The position numbers and the translations under genes were made by a program. A model generated the notes under the pieces. The model did not search any database, was not told the DNA's origin, and saw nothing but the letters and a program-made list of their open reading frames with translations. From Deltaproteobacteria bacterium (GTDB lineage Bacteria; Myxococcota_A; UBA9160; SMWR01): a stretch of 58,067 nt of DNA. This document shows, piece by piece, positions 36,450 through 44,821 of this stretch (position 1 is its first letter; every line of letters begins with the position of its first letter). The stretch is taken from contig PBYF01000131.1 in assembly GCA_002729515.1 (NCBI GenBank), positions 1-58,067 on the forward strand, read 5' to 3'.

Positions 36450-36653
36450 CTGAGTTCGCTCGCGGCTGACGGACAAGCTGACTTCAGTGTATTTGTCGAT
36501 TCGGTGGTCAATGGCAGCGGAATCATACCTGGTACGTTGGCAAACCCGTCGGGTGCCGGGATCAACGTTGTACCGGAACCTGGAACGCTTGCACTCGTCT
36601 TCATGGGATTGATTGCCTTGCACCGCGTTTCCGCGGGGGGGGGGCTCACCTGA
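36450..36653 (+). pseudogene. PEP-CTERM protein C-terminal fragment
   Basis: 67 codons without a start: LAADGQADFSVFVD, NGSGIIPGTLANPSGAG, then VPEPGTLALVFMGLIALHRV before the stop. V-P-E-P followed by a hydrophobic helix is the PEP-CTERM sorting signal processed by exosortase; the usual basic cluster after the helix is disrupted by a G tract. The 5' part is cut off by the right end of the IS481 element. It indicates that the genome has a PEP-CTERM/exosortase system or once had. Confidence 0.8.
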
Positions 36654-36682
36654 TTTCTCGGACACATCAGAAAGGGCCGGCA

Positions 36683-36769
36683 GAGAGGAAGTTCAAGCTG
36701 CGTTTTCCTTGGGTCCGATAAGTAGGCATTCTGTCAAATAGAGGGGCGAGGGGAAGAGGCCGCGGTACG
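36683..36769 (+). repeat. Interspersed repeat, copy 12 (forward)
   Basis: From GAGAGGAAGTTCAAGCTGCG to CCGCGGTACG. Thirty bp after the PEP-CTERM fragment stop. The following 279 bp up to the rhomboid gene contain no recognisable gene. Confidence 0.88.
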
Positions 36770-37048
36770 TGTCGCGCTTGCGATACCCCCCGGGGCCGCC
36801 CGCGCCGTAGACGGGCCCCGCATCCGCCACCCTGTCGGCGCCCCCCGCGCAGGCATCGGGCCCGCTGCGAAGCAGCGCGCACTCGATGTCTTCTTCGAAT
36901 TTTCGCTCTGAAATTTGCCCCGGGGGCGGGGCAGCCTGACTGGCCTATCCGCTCGTTCGTACCTCTGTGACTAGTCGCAATCTGCAGCCGCCTGCAGTCG
37001 ACTCCAAGTTCGCCTCCCCCTTCACTCACAGCCGCGCAACTCCCTGCG

Positions 37049-38053
37049 TCAGCCGACCAGCAGCACCACGATGGCGAGGCCGACGAACCAGAGCGGGACG
37101 TAGGGATCGAAATAGACCCGCTTGAAGCGCTGGAAGCCACGGACATTGAGGTCGGCCCAGCTTCCCTTCTCGAAGGACACGCTCGCGCTCGAGCGTCGGA
37201 AGGCGATGTAGGCCGGCATTCCGGCCAGCAGGCCAAATACCAGCCCCAGTGCGTGCTGGGCGTTCGCAATACGACCGACCAGACCGGTCGCACAGAGCGC
37301 GAACCATCCCATGATCCACATCGTGTCCCGGTCGGTTAACGCGTAACCCTTGGACGTGTAGCGGGCCTGCATCCAGCTGAATCCGAATATGCCGTATACG
37401 ACGCCGGACATCCCGCCGAAGAGCGGACCGCTTATCTCGAACTGCACAAGGACACCCGGAATCTGCGTTAATGCGACGAGGCCAAAGAGCACGCGCATTC
37501 CCTGGAGATTCTCGATCTGGTTGCCAAGCCTGTAGAGCCAGAGCATGTTGAAGGCCAGATGCAGCAGGTTGAAGTGGATGAACATGGGCGTCAGCAGGCG
37601 CCATGGTTCTGTCCACGCGATCACAGGGGAGTAGTATCCGTCTCGGGTGATTGGGACGACGAAGAGGGCGCGGCCAATCGGGGAGTTCGGGTTGCCCATG
37701 TCCGACAGCAGGGTGACAGCTACGCTGGTGACGATTAGGGCCAGCGTCGCATGTCCGAGTGGGCTTTCGCCGGTCAGGCCGCGGCTTGTCGAGGGGCCCG
37801 GAACGCGCACAGGCCGGCGGTTGACTTCGCGCTGATCGCGAATCTGCTCTGCTTCGGCACGATCTGTGACGGACGTTTCACCCGTGTATTGGCCCGCGAG
37901 TTCCTTCGCCGTCTCGAGGTCCTCATATTCGATGATCCAGACCTCGTGCTGGTCTCCGGATGAACGCACCTGGTTCTTGATGCCCCGGACCTCCAGGTAG
38001 TCGGAGAGGCGGCGTGCCTGCTCGGCGTCGCTGTGACTATTGAGATGTCGCAT
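37049..38053 (-). CDS. GlpG-like rhomboid intramembrane serine protease
   Basis: 334 residues. The N-terminal cytosolic domain starts MRHLNSHSDAEQARRLSDYL, similar to GlpG, and the start at 38053 is chosen on that basis. A membrane domain of six helices follows with HFNLLHLAFNMLWLYRLG, catalytic Ser216 in GGMSGVVYG and His267 in ANAQHALGL, the rhomboid dyad. It cleaves membrane-protein substrates within the bilayer. The gene is alone, flanked by repeats on both sides (36683 forward, 38511 reverse). Confidence 0.9.
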   Translation of the reverse strand: MRHLNSHSDAEQARRLSDYLEVRGIKNQVRSSGDQHEVWIIEYEDLETAKELAGQYTGETSVTDRAEAEQIRDQREVNRRPVRVPGPSTSRGLTGESPLGHATLALIVTSVAVTLLSDMGNPNSPIGRALFVVPITRDGYYSPVIAWTEPWRLLTPMFIHFNLLHLAFNMLWLYRLGNQIENLQGMRVLFGLVALTQIPGVLVQFEISGPLFGGMSGVVYGIFGFSWMQARYTSKGYALTDRDTMWIMGWFALCATGLVGRIANAQHALGLVFGLLAGMPAYIAFRRSSASVSFEKGSWADLNVRGFQRFKRVYFDPYVPLWFVGLAIVVLLVG

Positions 38054-38510
38054 TCTGGATGGGGATTTCAAATCTCTTTTTGGGTGCGAGAGGGTACATC
38101 ATGTCAAGTGGCCAGGAGATGGGGTGCGTATCGCGGCCCGTAGGCGGCCGTGTGCAAGGTGGCGATGGAACGGGGTTCCGTCTGCTGTGTCTACAGCCGA
38201 TCGAGGACCACGGTAAACGAGGTATTTCTTCATCTCCCCGGAATCTCGAGCGAGTGCAACACGACTCGACCGTTCTCGATGCGCCAATTGTGTGGGATCC
38301 GACCGCTCATATGTACTTCACTCACGACCGACCATTCCCTTCCCAGACCCCTTCTGGCGCTATCAAGACCGCCTTTGCATCGAACAAAGCGCTGGGTGCA
38401 GTAAGCGTGAACTTCAAGGCGCTCTAATCGGGATCAAAGAACGCTCTGCGCACCAGAAGCTGCGGCTCATGGGGCTTCGGGTGGTCCAGAATGGGCTGTT
38501 TCCTATTCGA
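38054..38510. other. Region without a recognisable gene
   Basis: A plus-strand frame ends at 38427 with FPSQTPSGAIKTAFASNKAL and GAVSVNFKAL, which could be the end of a larger, cut gene, but no family was recognised. The rest has no coding signal. Confidence 0.4.
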
Positions 38511-38603
38511 GCCCGTAGCGGGGTCTGATTTCCTCGTCTGCCTCTATCTGACAGAATGCCTACTTGCCGGACCCAAGAAAGTCACAGCTTGAACTTTCTG
38601 CCT
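38511..38603 (-). repeat. Interspersed repeat, copy 13 (reverse)
   Basis: From GCCCGTAGCGGGG through CTATCTGACAGAATGCCTAC to TTGAACTTTCTGCC. A C-terminal gene fragment begins directly after it. Confidence 0.86.
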
Positions 38604-38608
38604 GCCCG

Positions 38609-38743
38609 TACAAATCCAACAAGGGTGCCAATCTCATTTCCAAGATTGTGAGAATGGGTCATGAATCCGAACTTTCTGAGAACTTCCTTCTGATGCCCAA
38701 TGATCACTTGCTGTTGCAGGATTGCGAGGCCAGCGACTTCTGA
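38609..38743 (+). pseudogene. Unidentified gene, C-terminal 44 codons abutting the repeat
   Basis: Open frame with no start: YKSNKGANLISKIVRMGHES then ELSENFLLMPNDHLLLQDCE and ASDF-stop. Natural amino-acid composition suggests real protein sequence, truncated exactly where repeat copy 13 ends. The family is not recognised. Confidence 0.4.
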
Positions 38744-38794
38744 CCCCGCTACAACAAGGACATGCAGGAAAAAGACTTTGCGAACAACGAGTGG

Positions 38795-38863
38795 GCGTAC
38801 TCGCGAAGCTTCCCGATAATCTGCTCTGCCGTGTGCCGTGTCCTGCGCGTCTCGTCTCCCGCT
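38795..38863 (-). pseudogene. IS3-family OrfA N-terminal remnant
   Basis: RRTRHTAEQIIGKLRE is the beginning of IS3-type OrfA (Transposase_8 HTH), usually KRRRHTPEQIIRKLRE. It breaks off into unrelated sequence. No ends are seen. Confidence 0.6.
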
Positions 38864-38948
38864 CCGTCAATCCTGGCTCCATGGACTCCCATGGGAGATG
38901 GGTCGATATCAGGGGGGGGGGCAGGTCGAGCGGGTGCCCGGCCTTGGG

Positions 38949-40193
38949 TCACGTGGTGTGAGGCAGGGCGGCTTGAAGGCCGGCGATCGAATCTGCGAAA
39001 ATCAGTCCCGGGCGAGCCGTCGCCGAGGCGGGTGCCAGGGGGAGGCACAAGGTGCGTCCCTGGAGGTGCTGCGCCAGAGCTTCCCAGCTGGGCCAATCGG
39101 GAGGGGTGTCCAAGGCGAAGAGAAAAGCGCAACGCTGGCCGGGCGAGAGTTGAAGTTCGCTTTGCAGGCGCCCAAGGAGGCGCCGGACCAGGCCGATTAC
39201 CAGCGTGCCCAGGGTAAAGCGGGCATTGAACTCCACCACCGGGCGAGTCACACCGGGTGCGGTTTGTGCGGTGGCGGGTACGACTCGAAAACCCAGGCCA
39301 TCGACGCCGCACGGGCCGCTGTAGCCCCGTCTCTGGGCTTCGGCCGCGATTGTGGCCGAAGCTTCTCGTGCGATTTCTTCGTGAGGACCACCGGAGAAAA
39401 TTCGGCCGCGCGAGTCCACTTCACCCAGATGACCTCGGTAGAGCCCCGTTGCTGTCACCCAGAGCTGCAGGCCGCCCAGGATCGTCACGCTGGGCGTGGT
39501 GGCGGGTTCGCTATGTCCGATATGCAGTTGGACAGAAAAGTCGACGGTTCGCTCGAGCCACGGCTCCACGATGGCCCCGCCGCGGCAAGCGAGTGTGCGT
39601 GCGGCACCGCTCAGTGTCGCTCGGTCGAGGCTTCCGGCCCGGCCCGAGACCCGGCCTCGGCCGCTGCTTCCCAGGCGAGGTTTGAGGCAGAAGCGTCCCT
39701 GAGTCCATGCGGGCCAGGTTTCAAACTCTCGCTCGAGGCGGTCGATCCAGTCACTGGACGAGGTCATTTCCTGAGGCTCGAGCACAAAGCCAAGCCCTCG
39801 CAGTTCAGGCGGGATGAGCCCGAATTCTCGACTCGCTCGGAATGCGAACGCTTTGTCGTGAACGCGCAGGACATCGTCTGCCGAAGGCCCCTGCCAGTGA
39901 AGTCCGTTTTCCCGAGCCAGACTCAGGGCCTTGGGGTCGGCAAGCCAGCACGCCACATTCACATCTTCGAGCCATGCGAAAGCAGCTTCTTCGGGGCGAG
40001 CGCCCATACACTCGGGCCAGGGCTCGGGTGTATTTTCGCTCCCCAGCAGGCGATGGTTCGAAGGAAAGAGGTTTCGCCATAGAGCCACCGTGGAGGCGAC
40101 GGCCGGCTTGTGAAGCAGTGCGGGCCAATCGGCTCCCTCTTCCGCTCCGATATTCGGAATCAAAGCCAGCGCAGATGAGACTTCCGGTGTCAA
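38949..40193 (-). CDS. ATP-grasp-like ligase, uncharacterised
   Basis: 414 residues. ATP-grasp features: HDKAFAFRASREFGLIPP at the start of the fold, FCLKPRLGSSGRGRV (nucleotide-binding Lys and glycine loop), AIVEPWLERTVDFSVQLHIG, and GPCGVDGLGFRV ... PVVEFNARFTLGTL with the metal-binding E-x-N. Likely carboxylate-amine or peptide ligase, unknown substrate. Its ATG overlaps the stop of the DUF455 gene by four bases, so the pair is co-translated. Confidence 0.75.
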   Translation of the reverse strand: MTPEVSSALALIPNIGAEEGADWPALLHKPAVASTVALWRNLFPSNHRLLGSENTPEPWPECMGARPEEAAFAWLEDVNVACWLADPKALSLARENGLHWQGPSADDVLRVHDKAFAFRASREFGLIPPELRGLGFVLEPQEMTSSSDWIDRLEREFETWPAWTQGRFCLKPRLGSSGRGRVSGRAGSLDRATLSGAARTLACRGGAIVEPWLERTVDFSVQLHIGHSEPATTPSVTILGGLQLWVTATGLYRGHLGEVDSRGRIFSGGPHEEIAREASATIAAEAQRRGYSGPCGVDGLGFRVVPATAQTAPGVTRPVVEFNARFTLGTLVIGLVRRLLGRLQSELQLSPGQRCAFLFALDTPPDWPSWEALAQHLQGRTLCLPLAPASATARPGLIFADSIAGLQAALPHTT

Positions 40194-41041
40194 GAGCGCT
40201 TGGATGAGCCGGCCAGTTGCTGGCTGGAGCGCGCCGTTCGCACGTGCTCGATAAAGGGTTCGGAGAGTCCGGCCGAGCGGCGAGAGGCGACACTGAATCG
40301 TCGCCCTTTGGCTCGACTGGCCGCCAAGGGGAAAGGCACTGTTTCCTCATAGGCTGAAATCGGGTCAGCCTCATGATCGGGTGAGAGCCGCATGAGCCAT
40401 TCCGAGGCGCGTCGCACGTGGGCCACTTCATCGTCGTGTACGCGTTGACAGGCTCGCGCGCTCTCTTCGTCACCCGCTTCGCGGAAACCGTCGCGGTAGA
40501 GGAGGGTGAAGTCGAGATTCGCCTGCTCCAGGGTGAGCCCCATGGCGGAGAGAAAGGCTCTGGGGCCATGGGGTGATCGGGCGATAGCGGGGAGCTGCTT
40601 CCAGAAGTAATCGGATCGGGTGTGCTTCGATAGATCGGAGTTGTGCACAGCCAGACGATCGAGGTAGAGCTGACAATGCCGCTGTTCCTCCGCCAGATTG
40701 ATGAGCCAGAGTTGCCGAAGTTCACTGGGTAGGTCGGGCCAGCGCAGCAGGGCCCACGCAAAAAGCTCGACGGCCATCAACTCGTGATGGGCAAAGCGGG
40801 CCAGACAGGTGGCTCTGGCTCGAGGGTCGCTCAACTGACCGGGGTGAGGCAGCCTGTCGGCGCCGCTGCTCAGGCTCAATTCAGCGTCTCGGGCGGGGCT
40901 CTCCCGCACTACGGGGGCTCCCGGGGTCCGGTCGCATAGGGGGTTTCCCACCGTGTCCCGGGGTGGAAGTAGTTTGGTGGCCAGATCACCTGAATCCAGC
41001 ACACGTAGACAGAATTCGTGAACCGTGTTGGCATCTTCCAT
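40190..41041 (-). CDS. DUF455-type ferritin-like protein
   Basis: 283 residues. Ferritin-like helices with the metal-ligand pattern: FAHHELMAVELFAWALLRWP, NLAEEQRHCQLYLDRL (E-x-x-H) and VHDDEVAHVRRASEW (E-x-x-H). This corresponds to DUF455/MiaE-related proteins, whose biochemical role is mostly unknown. The C-terminal 50 residues are basic and probably disordered. Forms a two-gene operon with the ATP-grasp protein downstream. Confidence 0.78.
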   Translation of the reverse strand: MEDANTVHEFCLRVLDSGDLATKLLPPRDTVGNPLCDRTPGAPVVRESPARDAELSLSSGADRLPHPGQLSDPRARATCLARFAHHELMAVELFAWALLRWPDLPSELRQLWLINLAEEQRHCQLYLDRLAVHNSDLSKHTRSDYFWKQLPAIARSPHGPRAFLSAMGLTLEQANLDFTLLYRDGFREAGDEESARACQRVHDDEVAHVRRASEWLMRLSPDHEADPISAYEETVPFPLAASRAKGRRFSVASRRSAGLSEPFIEHVRTARSSQQLAGSSKRS

Positions 41042-41479
41042 GGGCCGAGGCTAGTCGAGTCTAGCGGCCTCGTCAGGACGACCTTGGTTCTCGTTCATCG
41101 AGCTTACGCAGATCCCTGGGGGCGGCCTCTCGAGCCTCCAGGAGTCCCCTTTTGCCCCACTTGGCGGTGCCTGAACTCACCTGCAGACCCCAAGACGCTC
41201 CACCGCTCCCCGACCTGACATCGCCAGCCTTCGCTAGGGTACAAGGGGGCTTTGAATCTGAGCCCGCTGCCACCAGAAACCCTGACCTAGCCCGGAATAT
41301 CTTGTCCAGATATTCCAGGCTAGGTCACAGGCTCTTTGTCTAGTGACAACTTCGGAGAACCGATCAACTACCATGGTATCAATGAAGGGGTTCCGATAAA
41401 TGATATGCGTCGGGCACTTCCACTCGAGAATCGTTCGCCCTGAGAATGTTATCACTCGTACCTCCACTGTGGGGGACCC
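41042..41479. other. Region without a recognisable gene; contains a long hairpin
   Basis: 438 bp with no supportable gene. The main feature is the 45-bp hairpin at 41283-41327 listed separately. Several open frames exist on both strands, but none shows a known motif. Confidence 0.45.
41283..41327. repeat. Long inverted repeat (hairpin)
   Basis: Two 19-base arms with one mismatch around a 7-base loop: arm 1 TGACCTAGCCCGGAATATC (41283-41301), loop TTGTCCA, arm 2 GATATTCCAGGCTAGGTCA (41309-41327). No T run follows it, so a simple terminator is less likely than a mobile-element terminus or a protein-binding site. Confidence 0.85.
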
Positions 41480-41519
41480 GTGCGGATGGGATCCTTTTTC
41501 GGGGGAGGTGCAGGCTCAT

Positions 41520-41737
41520 TGGGGACCCGGACGCCTGAGCGCGGCCAAGAGGCCCAAGAACTCCGCTCGAACCCTCGCAAGCGAGCGCGGCGATGGGCCG
41601 TCGAGCGCAGCCATTCCTGGATCAATCGATTTTCGTGCCTCCTCATCCGGTGGGAAAAGAAAGCCGACAACTATCAAGCCATACTCCAGTTCGCCTGCGC
41701 TATCATCACTTGGAACGCCGCAGGCGTTTTGAGATAA
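41520..41737 (+). pseudogene. IS5-family transposase C-terminal remnant
   Basis: The end of an IS5-type DDE transposase: RWAVERSHSWINRF (Y-less version of the RW-VER-THSWLNRF motif, containing the last catalytic Glu), LLIRWEKKADNYQAILQFAC, and a final AAGVLR. The N-terminal part is missing. A small hairpin ACCCC-GTT-GGGGT follows at 41755-41767, just upstream of the methyltransferase gene. Confidence 0.82.
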
Positions 41738-41822
41738 ACTCTAAGCGACCCCCGACCCCGTTGGGGTGGGTTGGCTAGATTGGCGTTGTCGATCCCGTCT
41801 GGTCGATGCGGAGGTGCCGAAG

Positions 41823-42656
41823 ATGCCGGAAGGCGCCCAACTCAGGGTGCGTCGAGAGACGGCCGAACGCGTGAAGGATGCTCAGGAGCGCAACCGCGTC
41901 TGGTGGGAATCGCTCCCGATGACGTATGCGGACTTCAACGAGACCGACCGGATTCCGGCTACGGCGGCAGGGTTCCGCGAAGTCGACCGGCTCTTCCTCG
42001 AAGGCAATCCCTGGCTTCGCGATGCCTTCGACTTCAACGCCTTCGCCGGCAAGAAGGTGCTCGAGATCGGCTGCGGCTCGGGTAGTGCGAGCTGTCTGCT
42101 GGCGCGAGGCGGTGCCGAGGTCACTGCAATCGATCTGATCTCGCAGGCGCTCGCGCTCACGCGCAAGAACATCGAGACGCAGGAGCTAGCCGTCGATGTC
42201 CGGCAGATGGACGCGGAGGAACTGGAGTTCCCCGATGAGAGCTTCGACTACGTCTTCTCGTGGGGTGTGATCCATCACAGCGCAGAAACCGAGCGGATCA
42301 TCGCCCAGATCGCGTGGGTGCTGAAGCCTGGTGGCGCCGGCATGTGCATGGTCTACAACCGCGACAGCATCCGGTACTTCCTGCACGGTCTGTACTTCCT
42401 GGTCGCCAAGGGAAAGATCTTCTCCGGCCACACGCTGAAGTCGGTGCAGGGCCTCTACACCGACGGCTTCTATCAGCGGCACTGGACGGGCCGCGAGTTC
42501 TCTGCCGCCTTCCGCACGGCGGGCCTCGAGCCCCGGCGGATCACCAAGACGCACATGGCCGTCCGGATCATCCCGCACATCCCGCGTTTCCTCGACGGCT
42601 TCCTGAAGCGGCACTTCGGCTGGTTGCTCGTGCTCGAGTTCGGCAAGCGGGCCTGA
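41823..42656 (+). CDS. Class I SAM-dependent methyltransferase
   Basis: 277 residues, start at 41823 preceded by GGAGG 8 bases upstream. Rossmann motifs: VLEIGCGSGSASCLLARGGA (motif I), VTAIDLISQAL (motif II), DVRQMDAEELEFPDESFDYVF and WVLKPGGAGMCMVYNRD (post-I, motifs III/IV). A C-terminal region with GHTLKSVQGLYTDGFYQRHW may bind the substrate. The acceptor is unknown. Convergent with the beta-propeller gene; surface-glycan or natural-product methylation is a guess. Confidence 0.85.
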   Translation: MPEGAQLRVRRETAERVKDAQERNRVWWESLPMTYADFNETDRIPATAAGFREVDRLFLEGNPWLRDAFDFNAFAGKKVLEIGCGSGSASCLLARGGAEVTAIDLISQALALTRKNIETQELAVDVRQMDAEELEFPDESFDYVFSWGVIHHSAETERIIAQIAWVLKPGGAGMCMVYNRDSIRYFLHGLYFLVAKGKIFSGHTLKSVQGLYTDGFYQRHWTGREFSAAFRTAGLEPRRITKTHMAVRIIPHIPRFLDGFLKRHFGWLLVLEFGKRA

Positions 42657-42674
42657 GCAGGCCCGAGAGCTCCC

Positions 42675-43973
42675 TCACGTGGCCGACTCCGGCTCCACGA
42701 TCTCTGAGACGTCCAGGACGTACTGGTGCCGCTCACCGTCCTCGTGGGTGGAGTCGATGCAGACGAGGCGCCCCGAGTGACCCCAGCGCGGGTGAAGGTC
42801 CGTCCGCCAGCCGGAATCACAGGTCTCCGGCAACGAGTAGAAGCGGCCGATCTCGATCGCTTCGTTCTTCTCGGCGTCGTACAGCAGCAGATGACGATTC
42901 GACTCCTTGTCCTGATACGTGTCGGTGAGCATCCAGCGGGGATCGCCGGGACGCCAGCTGCAGTGACCGTCATCCAGGAACTCGACACCCGGTGCCAGCA
43001 CGCCTGAACTCTGGCCGCCGTCGTCGAACTGCAGATAGGTGTCGCGCAACAGCCGACGCCGAGCGCTGGACTGCGCGGTGAAGATCTGGTGGTAGAGAGG
43101 CAGCAGCGGTTTGATCACGTAGCGGGAGATCCAGCGGCTGCGACGGAGATCGGACACGGTCGACTTCGGTCGTCCCCATGCGGTCAGCTCGCCGCTTCCC
43201 CGCCAGCCGAAATGCGAGATGTACCCCACGTCGTGGAGGCAGCGGATATCCCGGCCCCACTCGTCGGCGGTGTAGAGGCGGCCGTAGATCCCGCCATCGG
43301 GTAGCAGCCAGCGGTGCAGGAAGGCGAAGCGGCTACCGTCTGGATTGAACATCGCGTGCTCGAGATAGTGACACGCGCCCTCCATCGACGAGACGGGATT
43401 GCGCCCGACCATCTGCTCGGTCTCCACCACGAGCTCCACGGCGCCGCTCGCCAGGTCCAACCGAAAGAGGCCATCGCCCTCGACCAGCGGGCGATTCCAC
43501 TTCTCATTCGCGATGCCCTGATAGGAATAGCCAAGGCGTGGGAAGTACAGCCGCTCGTAGTTGATGCAGATCGCCGACGTAGCGGCGGGATGCACCGTGT
43601 ACACAGCGAACGGGAGCGTCTCTTCCGAGCCATCCGCCACGTTCACCACGCGCGAGATGAAACGATCTCCGTCCCGATCGTTGAAGATGATGCGACTGTC
43701 GAAGTCGGGCCCGAGCCACTGGAGCTGCGAACCCTGCTGCCAGTTGAAAGCACGGGTATCGGCAATCCGATGGTACTCGGCATCCCCGAGCGACCAGAAG
43801 CCCACCTCCACGATATCGTCGACACTGAACATGCGGTTGGAGGGGAATCGGCCGTGTAGTGTCAGGAGACGACGGCCCGCGCGGTCCAGTGGTGACTTGT
43901 CGTAGTAGCCGAAGAAGTGGAATCCCGGCCCGCGCGTGCGAAAGACGATGGGACAGGGATGTCTTCGAGTCAC
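42675..43973 (-). CDS. Beta-propeller (WD40-like) protein, uncharacterised
   Basis: 432 residues with repeated W/D-rich blades: FHFFGYYDKSPLDRAGRRLL, FNWQQGSQLQWLGPDFDSRI, MFNPDGSRFAFLHRW, LDDGHCSWRPGDPRWMLTDT, DLHPRWGHSGRLVCIDSTH. Resembles propeller proteins encoded near polysaccharide genes and oligogalacturonide-lyase-like propellers. No signal peptide. GTG start at 43973 overlaps the stop of the upstream molybdopterin-enzyme fragment by four bases; the next in-frame start is possible. Confidence 0.72.
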   Translation of the reverse strand: MTRRHPCPIVFRTRGPGFHFFGYYDKSPLDRAGRRLLTLHGRFPSNRMFSVDDIVEVGFWSLGDAEYHRIADTRAFNWQQGSQLQWLGPDFDSRIIFNDRDGDRFISRVVNVADGSEETLPFAVYTVHPAATSAICINYERLYFPRLGYSYQGIANEKWNRPLVEGDGLFRLDLASGAVELVVETEQMVGRNPVSSMEGACHYLEHAMFNPDGSRFAFLHRWLLPDGGIYGRLYTADEWGRDIRCLHDVGYISHFGWRGSGELTAWGRPKSTVSDLRRSRWISRYVIKPLLPLYHQIFTAQSSARRRLLRDTYLQFDDGGQSSGVLAPGVEFLDDGHCSWRPGDPRWMLTDTYQDKESNRHLLLYDAEKNEAIEIGRFYSLPETCDSGWRTDLHPRWGHSGRLVCIDSTHEDGERHQYVLDVSEIVEPESAT

Positions 43974-44595
43974 TCGGCCCTCGACGGGTTCGTCTGCAGT
44001 TCCGGCCCGGGCCAGCGCTCGATCTCGATCGTGCAGAATTTGAACTCGGGGATCTTACCGTCGGAGTCGAGTTCGTCGATCGTCAGCAGGGCGGCGGCGG
44101 CCTTGTGAAAGTGGAAGGGCAGGAACGCAGCACCACGCTGGTCGCGCCAGGAGAGGTGCGCCCTGCAGGTGACGCGACCGCACCGGCTGGCGATCCGGAC
44201 CTCGTCCCCTTCGGCGATCCCGCGATCCCTGGCGTCGTCGGGGTGCACGTGGATGAGGGCCTCGGGCTCGATTGCGTCGAGCACCTTCGCACGGCACGTC
44301 ATCGAGCCCATATGCCAGTGCTCGAGCAGGCGACCCGTGTTGAGCACGAGCGGGCAGGCCTCGTCCGGCAGCTCGGGTGCTGCCGTCCAGTCGGCCGGTA
44401 CGAACTTTGCACGGCCATTCGGCGTCGGGAAACCCTGCTCGAACAGTACGACGGATCCGTCGTCGCGTTCGGAGTCCGGGTGCGGCCACAGCTTGCCGGT
44501 CGAGCCGAGCCGGTCGGACGTGAACGTATGGCAGGCGTGCGTGAGCGACGCGAACTCGTCGAAGATCTCGGAGGGCGAGCCGTACTGCATCGAGT
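43970..44595 (-). pseudogene. Molybdopterin oxidoreductase (formate dehydrogenase/nitrate reductase-like), C-terminal fragment
   Basis: About 208 codons of the C-terminal part: GSPSEIFDEFASLTHACHTF, LNTGRLLEHWHMGSMTCRAK, LIHVHPDDARDRGIAEGDEV and RIASRCGRVTCRA, typical of the dinucleotide-binding C-terminal domain of Mo/W-bis-MGD enzymes. The N-terminal 500 to 600 residues, with the [4Fe-4S] site and catalytic loop, are missing because repeat copy 14 begins at 44600, exactly at the gene's broken end. Confidence 0.85.
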
Positions 44596-44599
44596 AGAG

Positions 44600-44681
44600 C
44601 ATAGGAAGTTCAAGCTGCGTTTTCTTTGGGTCCGGTAAGTAGACATTCTGGAAAATAGAGGCGGGCGAGGGGTCAGAGGCG
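44600..44681 (+). repeat. Interspersed repeat, copy 14 (forward)
   Basis: From ATAGGAAGTTCAAGCTGCG to GGGGTCAGAGGCGGGC, with the hairpin end largely lost. It marks the 5' truncation of the molybdopterin-enzyme fragment. The following 140 bp to the TetR gene hold no recognised gene. Confidence 0.86.
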
Positions 44682-44821
44682 GGCGGCGAGGCGCCGAGAG
44701 AATCTGGGCGGGCCCTCGAAGCGATCACCTGGCTGAATCCGGCCTCCGCTACGCTTCAGCTGGCCGCAGCCGCAGGCCGTACCAACCCTCGACGATCTGC
44801 GGTGATGGGCCCGGAGACGGC

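Noticed and set aside
37049..37293. ORFs starting with the repeat-encoded [17 protein letters not shown]
   Set aside because: This frame is open simply because the repeat lacks stops in it; the downstream sequence differs at every copy and has no common protein.
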